A DNA stretch of 11,245 bases, taken from contig DAKU01000119.1 of NCBI GenBank assembly GCA_002508425.1, positions 1-11,245 of the forward strand, written 5' to 3'. The DNA is from Methanosarcinaceae archaeon UBA470 (GTDB lineage: Archaea > Halobacteriota > Methanosarcinia > Methanosarcinales > Methanosarcinaceae). Both the position numbers and the translations under genes were made by a program. Below, piece by piece: positions 7,021-11,245 of this stretch. The notes beneath the pieces are model-generated. The model saw only the letters and a list, made by a program, of their open reading frames with translations. It searched no databases and was not told the origin of the DNA. Each line of letters begins with the position of its first letter. Within the stretch, counting starts at the first letter, position 1.

Positions 7021-7712
7021 AAGTAGAGCAGTTGTCAGATGGTATCTTTGAAGTGATCATAGACGACAGGAAGATACTGTCCACGCATAACCTATATCCT
7101 GGTCATAGCGTGTACGGTGAGCGGCTTATGGATGTGGATGGCGTAGAATACCGCCAGTGGGACCCGCACAGAAGCAAGCTCGGTGCTATGGTGCTCAAGG
7201 GTTTTGAAATTCCTATTGAATATGATTCCCATGTACTGTACTTGGGTGCTGCATCGGGTACGACCGTAAGCCATGTTTCTGATATCCTGACCGATGGTCT
7301 GGTGTACGCTGTGGAGTTCTCCCCGCGCACCATGCGCGACCTTATCAAGCTCTGCGACCAGCGTCCTAACATCATCCCGATACTTGCAGATGCCAACCAG
7401 CCCAGGTCTTATGCTCATATCGTGGAAACCGTGGATGTTATCTTCCAGGACGTAGCCCAGCCCAACCAGGCTGAGATAGCTGCTATTAACTCCAAATACT
7501 TCTTAGAAGAAGACGGCCATCTGATGCTTTCCATCAAATCCCGTAGCATCGACACCGTAGCCAGTCCAAAAAAGGTATTCAAGGACGAGGTCAAAAAGCT
7601 GGAAGGCGATTTTGGTGTAGAGTTCGAGGTGCTGCAACGCAAAGAACTCGACCCCTTCCACGAGGATCATCTGGGCGTGCTAGCGCGGATGTTTGTGGAA
7701 GATGAGGCTTAA
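7017..7712 (+). CDS. flpA: Fibrillarin-like rRNA/tRNA 2'-O-methyltransferase
   Basis: A 231-residue SAM-dependent methyltransferase that, with Nop5, L7Ae and a box C/D guide RNA, methylates ribose 2'-OH groups. The N-terminal small domain (1-55) contains 'STHNLYPGHSVYGE' and 'EYRQWDPHRSKLGA', both typical of archaeal fibrillarin. The Rossmann fold has the SAM-binding VLYLGAASGTTVSHV (73-87), the acidic 'YAVEFSPR' (97-104), 'DVIFQDVAQPNQ' (140-151), the catalytic-lysine strand 'LSIKSRSID' (171-179) and a C-terminal 'HEDHLGVLARM' (215-225). Length matches the archaeal family. The ATG overlaps the Nop5 stop (ATGA, 7017-7020), and GGGAGG (7002-7007) supplies a ribosome site nine bases upstream. 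Its last ~110 coding bases have a decayed second copy downstream (7929-8038). Confidence 0.97.
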   Translation: MKVEQLSDGIFEVIIDDRKILSTHNLYPGHSVYGERLMDVDGVEYRQWDPHRSKLGAMVLKGFEIPIEYDSHVLYLGAASGTTVSHVSDILTDGLVYAVEFSPRTMRDLIKLCDQRPNIIPILADANQPRSYAHIVETVDVIFQDVAQPNQAEIAAINSKYFLEEDGHLMLSIKSRSIDTVASPKKVFKDEVKKLEGDFGVEFEVLQRKELDPFHEDHLGVLARMFVEDEA

Positions 7713-7733
7713 AGGCAGTAAAAAAGATTGAAA

Positions 7734-7759
7734 AGGTGAATACTTACACCTCTTTTTTT
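7734..7759 (+). terminator. Terminator after fibrillarin
   Basis: AGGTG (7734-7738) pairs with CACCT (7747-7751) around an 8-base loop, followed by C and seven T residues (7753-7759). It lies 22 bases after the fibrillarin stop and ends the plus-strand gene block. The stem is short, but the T-run alone is a typical archaeal termination signal. Confidence 0.65.
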
Positions 7760-7764
7760 GCAGT

Positions 7765-7783
7765 AGCCATTTCCAAATGGGCT
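7765..7783. repeat. Small imperfect dyad in intergenic DNA
   Basis: CCATTT (7767-7772) and AAATGG (7775-7780) are separated by CC, with two further pairs outside a one-base bulge. The tight spacing makes a stable RNA hairpin unlikely, and a protein-binding dyad is possible. The rest of 7760-7910 shows no gene or other clear signal. Confidence 0.3.
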
Positions 7784-7909
7784 TTATAGATATTTTCTGC
7801 AATTCATCTTTGTGTCATCACTAAAGATTGAATTTTTTCCTATTTGGTCTAGTAGGCCACATTAGTTGGATGATATTGACTTTTCTGTGGTTTGGCACTT
7901 AGAGTTCGA

Positions 7910-8038
7910 AAACTAATTATTCTTAGAAGATGTCAAAAAACGAAACGGTGATTTTGGTGTTAAGTTCGAGGTGCTGAACTCAAAGAACAAGATTATTTCA
8001 GCGAGGACCATCTGAGAGTGCTGGCCCGGATGTTTGTG
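7910..8038 (+). pseudogene. Decayed second copy of the fibrillarin gene 3' end
   Basis: Bases 7929-8038 align with 7587-7697 of the intact fibrillarin gene at about 78% identity (87 of 111 columns by hand count), with a single one-base gap near 7977. In translation the first frame reads FLEDVKKRNGDFGVKFEVL. After the missing base the next frame reads LKEQDYFSEDHLRVLARMFV, against the intact gene's EVKKLEGDFGVEFEVL and KELDPFHEDHLGVLARMFV. Upstream, TTCTTAGAAGA (7920-7930) is identical to 7500-7510 in the intact gene ('FLEE'), which suggests an internal deletion of roughly 75 bases. The frameshift and an upstream in-frame TAA exclude a functional product. Similarity stops sharply at about 8038, nine bases before the stop codon of the opposing gene. 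Confidence 0.85.
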
Positions 8039-8047
8039 AATCGGGAA

Positions 8048-9868
8048 TTAGGTTTCAGTTATTTCTTTTTCACATGTTTCTATTCTCATGCTAGAAAGCA
8101 AAATCATCTGTATTAATTTCTCGTATTTGTTTGTTGGATTTTCTTTCATTTTAGTAGCAAATAAGCCAAGAACTCTTTTTGTTTCCTCTCCAACTTTTCC
8201 CCTAACTAAGCCTACTTTTATAACCTCTAATTCTCCAATGTCTCTTTCCACCCGGCTTATAATCTCTTTTAAACTATATTCCAGTCCTACTTTATACGAT
8301 TCGATTCCAATATATTCTAAGCCGTCTATAATATCTTTCAACACTTTTTCTTCCGCAGACTCTTCGATTGCTTTTATCCCAATATTTTCAAGCGCTTTCA
8401 CTATTGTCCATGTGACATCTCCAAACTTTTTTTTGGGCAAATTGATGGCAGTATTATTTAGTATTTCTACAACCATCACTAAAATATCTAAATGATTGTT
8501 TTTTGCAGCTTGCGCTCCTATATTTCCAAGCGCTTCCATAGTCCACGAAGTTGTTAGATCGCCTTCTTGTTCTAATGATACAGTTCCCTTATTTTTCAGT
8601 ATGCTTACAGCCTCAGAAGCAACAGTTGGAAAGCCCTCTTTGATAGCTTTTATACCTATATAGCCTAATGTTACAGCAACCTCTCCTGGGAAGATTTTAA
8701 GATTTCTTTCGATCGCTTGTGTCCACAATTCTTCTAATCTTTTTACAACATTAAGAACAGTTTTTCCAAGCTTATTTTCTGCTGCAGTAATTGATATATT
8801 TTTTAGTCCTTTTACTGCTGTTTGTGCGGAGGATTCAAATTCTTGCTTTTGAATCGCCTCTTTAGTAAGATCTGTTAATTTTGTTACAACATCAAATGTT
8901 ATTTCTAGTTCATTTTTTGCCGCTCTTTTACCCACTTCTCCAATAGCTGTAGCAACTTTGCTAAAAGAAACTTTACGCTTATTTTCTATTGCTTTAACAC
9001 CAATTTCATGGAGACTAATTATTATATCCCTTACAAAAATTTCTTTTTTCTTGTTAGCTCCATATATTCCAAATTCCGCTATATGTTGTATAATGTAGTT
9101 TATTATTTCTTTTTCTTCATTTTCTTCTAAGGGATTTTCAAGTATGACAATTATATTTTTCTTAATCACTTTTAAACCGTTTCTCACGGTTTCGTAGTCA
9201 TTTCTCTCAAGAGCGCTATTCATTATGTCAATAATAGGCTGTACAGGGTCTTTTTCAATGATGTCATCACTGTCTTTCAACGCCTCAAGAACATTCTCTT
9301 TGGTTATGTCTTTCTCCAACCATTTGATAGCAGTTGAGATTTTTAGTAAATTCAGCGTGCTCCAAATATAAGGTATCAGGCAGATAAAGGCAAAGAAACC
9401 CAAAAAATAAGCAAAATAAATAGCAATTTCCATGTTGATGCCTACAACACCAATGTCTATGACCTTGAGTAAAGCAAGACCGTAGAAAATAACAACAATG
9501 TAGATACTGATAAGTATCCACATATCAGGATTTCTTTTATAGAACTCTATAATTCTACTAGAATGTGATTCGGCTGCAAATTGTATTGCTATTAGACTGA
9601 GAGATACCACAAGTGCGATGGTAGCTGCTAGACTCTGCACAAGGGCACTGATGAGGTAGCGCTCGTTGTCGAAGAAACCCATATTTCTTAATTCTGTAGT
9701 GTTATAGTTCGGACCATTCGGGATTGCAAAATCGGGATTTATTGACGCAAAGCTGATGAATACTAACAGGAATATTATAAGTAGAAAACTAAAGAGGCAA
9801 AAATAGAAAAATATCCGATTTGACCATGATGGTCCTTCAAAATTTTCTCCAATATTTTCCAGTAGCAT
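8048..9868 (-). CDS. Four-helix membrane protein with a C-terminal array of 23-residue helical repeats (DUF2254-like N-terminus)
   Basis: A 606-residue protein with predicted membrane helices at about 19-41, 72-98, 116-138 and 148-172. The segment 'SLIAIQFAAESHSSRIIEFYKRNPDMWILISIYIVVIFYG' (91-130) resembles DUF2254 membrane proteins as I remember them, at the 'Q(L/F)A...S.R....' signature. The cytosol-facing remainder is strikingly repetitive. From residue 263 to 539 twelve units of 22-24 residues follow the pattern L-x-x-I-G-x-x-A-x-x-x, then a turn and a second hydrophobic patch. This suits an alpha-solenoid with one helix per 23 residues and a HEAT-like hairpin per 46. No catalytic motif is seen. 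The ATG at 9868 has AGG directly before it and a TATA box about 28 bases upstream. Codon use is much more AT-rich than in the genes at 1-7712, suggesting separate origin or weak constraint. Function is unknown; a membrane-tethered protein-binding scaffold is a guess. Confidence 0.85.
   Translation of the reverse strand: MLLENIGENFEGPSWSNRIFFYFCLFSFLLIIFLLVFISFASINPDFAIPNGPNYNTTELRNMGFFDNERYLISALVQSLAATIALVVSLSLIAIQFAAESHSSRIIEFYKRNPDMWILISIYIVVIFYGLALLKVIDIGVVGINMEIAIYFAYFLGFFAFICLIPYIWSTLNLLKISTAIKWLEKDITKENVLEALKDSDDIIEKDPVQPIIDIMNSALERNDYETVRNGLKVIKKNIIVILENPLEENEEKEIINYIIQHIAEFGIYGANKKKEIFVRDIIISLHEIGVKAIENKRKVSFSKVATAIGEVGKRAAKNELEITFDVVTKLTDLTKEAIQKQEFESSAQTAVKGLKNISITAAENKLGKTVLNVVKRLEELWTQAIERNLKIFPGEVAVTLGYIGIKAIKEGFPTVASEAVSILKNKGTVSLEQEGDLTTSWTMEALGNIGAQAAKNNHLDILVMVVEILNNTAINLPKKKFGDVTWTIVKALENIGIKAIEESAEEKVLKDIIDGLEYIGIESYKVGLEYSLKEIISRVERDIGELEVIKVGLVRGKVGEETKRVLGLFATKMKENPTNKYEKLIQMILLSSMRIETCEKEITET
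8252..9082 (-). repeat. Twelve tandem 23-codon repeats inside the membrane-protein gene
   Basis: Repeat units begin at residues 263, 286, 309, 331, 355, 378, 401, 424, 447, 470, 493 and 517, an almost invariant 23-residue (69-bp) period. Well-preserved units start LHEIGVKAIENK, LGYIGIKAIKEG, LGNIGAQAAKNN and LENIGIKAIEES, while units at 424 and 470 are degenerate. Bases 8382-8400 and 8520-8538 match at 17 of 19 positions exactly 138 bp apart, so DNA-level similarity survives at twice the period, suggesting duplication in 46-codon blocks. Confidence 0.8.
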
Positions 9869-9892
9869 CCTAGTATATAGACAGTTCCAAGA

Positions 9893-9900
9893 AATATAAG
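9893..9900 (-). promoter_or_regulatory. TATA box of the membrane-protein gene
   Basis: On the minus strand CTTATATT (9900 down to 9893) is centred about 28 bases before ATG 9868, the spacing expected for a leaderless or near-leaderless message. A nearer TATA-like run at 9871-9880 is too close to the ATG to serve. Confidence 0.5.
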
Positions 9901-9950
9901 ATTATTGAAATGAAACAGAGGACTACTGAATTTATTAGATGTACATCAGT

Positions 9951-10139
9951 CTATGTCCCATAGAAACATGACAACAACATGTGCAGATCAGTGCATTCAT
10001 TACTGCCCGGACCCTGACGCGGCAGGCCATCAAATATCTCAAAAACTGCAGATTCGCCCATAAAGAGACATGCTGATAATAGATTAATTTTTTTTGGTAC
10101 CTGGCATATCTCAAATTGGATTTTAAAATCATCTGCCAC
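9951..10139 (-). pseudogene. Truncated N-terminus of a class I SAM-dependent methyltransferase
   Basis: The minus-strand frame (62 codons, stop at 9951-9953) contains FEIFDGLPRQGPGSNECT from about residue 33 (with M27 at 10059-10061 a plausible former start). The 'GLPRQGPGS(N/D)' block is characteristic of the N-terminus of a group of class I SAM methyltransferases, where the SAM-binding glycine motif follows about 20-30 residues later. Here the similarity stops after about residue 50 (TDLHMLLSCFYGT then TAG), and no SAM motif is found downstream in any frame before the membrane-protein gene. It is therefore read as a gene relic, not a working enzyme. The upstream end overlaps the divergent promoter of the next gene, so it is unlikely to be expressed. 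The family call rests on one short motif. Confidence 0.55.
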
Positions 10140-10141
10140 AA

Positions 10142-10150
10142 ATTATTTAA
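10142..10150 (+). promoter_or_regulatory. TATA box of the RsgA-like gene
   Basis: ATTATTTAA is centred about 28 bases before ATG 10174. No Shine-Dalgarno site precedes that ATG, so a leaderless transcript is likely. Confidence 0.5.
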
Positions 10151-10173
10151 GGCTGCCAAGAACAGAATTCTTT

Positions 10174-11245
10174 ATGAACATTCATTCTCTTCCAAAAAAT
10201 TCCTACTTCGCTGACAAGACAATAATTCCGGGATGGGATGAAGAACTTGAATCAGCCTTTTCTGTCTACAAAGATCCATACATAGCCGGGAGGATTGTAT
10301 CAAGACATAAAACTAACTGGGAAGTTCTCATTTCAGGCAACATCATCAAAGCCGGATTATCCGGTGCACTTTTACGAATCGGTAAACAACCGGTAGTGGG
10401 TGATTTTGTTGTTTTGCTTAACCAGGAAGAAATTAATTCTTATATAATAGTCAATGTCTTACCCCGAAAAACATGTCTTTCAAGAGGCGCTGCAGGCGAC
10501 AACAATGAAGAGCAGGTAATTGCTGCAAATATAGATATTATTTTTATTGTAATAGCAACAGGAAAAGACCTTAACCTGCGAAGAATTGAACGCTACCTCA
10601 CAGTTGTATATTCATCGGGTGCAAAACCGGTAATTGTACTGAATAAGACAGACCTTACAGATAAACCCGCTGAAGCTGTTGATAAAATAAGAAATATTGC
10701 AGGTGATGTTCCTGTTATTGCTATCAGTGCCCTTTCAAAAGAAGGTCTGGATAAACTTGAGACTTATATTGCACCAGGCAAAACTGTGGCACTTGTGGGA
10801 TCATCAGGTGTTGGAAAATCCACATTGATAAACGCATTATTTGATGAATCTGTCCAGAAAACCAAAGATATCCGGGAAGATGATGAAAAAGGTAGACATA
10901 CAACCACAGTAAGGCAATTATTCCTGCTTCCAAACGGAGGAGTAATTATTGATAATCCGGGTATCCGGGAGATCCAGCTCGGGGACAGTCATGATGGATT
11001 TGAAAAAGCTTTTTCTGATATTGCCAGAGTAGCTGAAAAGTGTCGTTTCAAAGACTGCACACATGATCAGGAACCGGGGTGTGCGGTTCAAAAAGCAGTT
11101 CAGGAAGGAAGCATTGCAAAGGAAAGACTGGATAGTTACCATAAATTAAATGCAGAACTTACATTCCAGTCAGAAAAGGCAGAAATAGGACTGAAAAGAC
11201 TTGAAAAGAAAAAATACAATGGAATGCAAGTCAGTCCCAGAATAC
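10174..11245 (+). CDS. rsgA: RsgA-type circularly permuted GTPase (3' end outside window)
   Basis: The frame is open from ATG 10174 to the window end, giving 357 residues and no stop. An OB-fold-like N-terminal part (about 36-100: 'AGRIVSRHKTNWEVLISG', 'LRIGKQPVVGDFVVL') precedes a GTPase whose motifs are in permuted order. They are G4 NKTD (157-160), G5 SALSK (185-189), G1 GSSGVGKST (209-217), the switch RHTTT (241-245) and G3 DNPG (260-263). A zinc site C290-x4-C295-x-H297-x5-C303 follows, then a helical tail. This order is diagnostic of the RsgA/YjeQ/YloQ family, which in bacteria acts in late maturation of the 30S subunit. A handful of methanogenic archaea carry members, probably by transfer from bacteria. 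The length already equals a typical family member, so only a few residues should be missing. ATG 10174 is supported by a TATA box 28 bases upstream. Confidence 0.93.
   Translation, partial: MNIHSLPKNSYFADKTIIPGWDEELESAFSVYKDPYIAGRIVSRHKTNWEVLISGNIIKAGLSGALLRIGKQPVVGDFVVLLNQEEINSYIIVNVLPRKTCLSRGAAGDNNEEQVIAANIDIIFIVIATGKDLNLRRIERYLTVVYSSGAKPVIVLNKTDLTDKPAEAVDKIRNIAGDVPVIAISALSKEGLDKLETYIAPGKTVALVGSSGVGKSTLINALFDESVQKTKDIREDDEKGRHTTTVRQLFLLPNGGVIIDNPGIREIQLGDSHDGFEKAFSDIARVAEKCRFKDCTHDQEPGCAVQKAVQEGSIAKERLDSYHKLNAELTFQSEKAEIGLKRLEKKKYNGMQVSPRI

Noticed and set aside
8088..8495. A 135-codon plus-strand frame opposite the membrane-protein gene
   Set aside because: It is antisense to the regular repeat array, has serine/isoleucine-rich composition expected from that, and has no promoter or ribosome site.
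8252..9082. CRISPR-like periodic repeat
   Set aside because: The 69-bp periodicity is in codons of a protein repeat, with degenerate units and no conserved repeat/variable spacer alternation.
9938..9947. Perfect palindrome GATGTACATC
   Set aside because: It is only 10 bp, with no second copy noticed and no matching flanks; chance is likely in this intergenic stretch.
7713..10173. Search for box C/D guide RNAs, tRNAs or att-like terminal repeats near the Nop5-fibrillarin genes and the accessory segment
   Set aside because: No convincing paired C (RTGATGA) and D (CTGA) boxes, tRNA fold or matching direct repeats at the segment ends were found by eye.
10724..11142. Minus-strand open frames within the RsgA-like gene
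   Set aside because: They run antisense to G1, G3 and zinc-site codons of a clear GTPase and show no recognisable features.

Overview
The window reads as chromosomal DNA from a methanogenic archaeon, most likely of the Methanosarcinales. Supporting signs are a methanopterin-pathway enzyme (beta-RFAP synthase), a Nop5-fibrillarin pair, an archaeal Pilin_N-type prepilin, an XPD/Rad3-type helicase, and archaeal promoters with A/T-rich TATA boxes about 25-30 bases before start codons. The genus cannot be fixed from this sequence.

Layout. Positions 1-7712 carry only plus-strand genes of ordinary, moderately AT-rich composition. They are the 3' end of a sequon-rich surface protein, a terminator, a promoter and a type IV pilin-like protein, and an XPD-like helicase. 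A GerW/YtfJ-family protein and a DUF2953-like membrane protein follow, then a tight run of beta-RFAP synthase, Nop5 and fibrillarin. Nop5 starts at TTG behind a strong Shine-Dalgarno site one base after the previous stop, and fibrillarin overlaps Nop5 by ATGA, so these three are probably translated as one unit. Nop5 and fibrillarin are the core of the box C/D RNA-guided 2'-O-methylation complex.

Positions 7713-10173 differ: they are clearly more AT-rich and hold one large minus-strand gene. It encodes a 606-residue membrane protein with four predicted membrane helices (DUF2254-like by eye) followed by twelve degenerate 23-residue helical repeats. On one side lies a decayed second copy of the 3' end of the fibrillarin gene (up to 8038). 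On the other lies a truncated minus-strand remnant of the N-terminus of a class I SAM methyltransferase (9951-10139). The segment looks like a site of gene turnover.

From 10174 to the window end a plus-strand gene encodes a circularly permuted RsgA-type GTPase, cut by the window edge but nearly complete.

The strongest candidates for something new are the membrane-anchored 23-residue-repeat protein and the fibrillarin 3' relic beside it. Next is the archaeal GerW + DUF2953 pair, which repeats a gene pairing known from Firmicutes. No CRISPR array, tRNA, rRNA or intact mobile element was seen.
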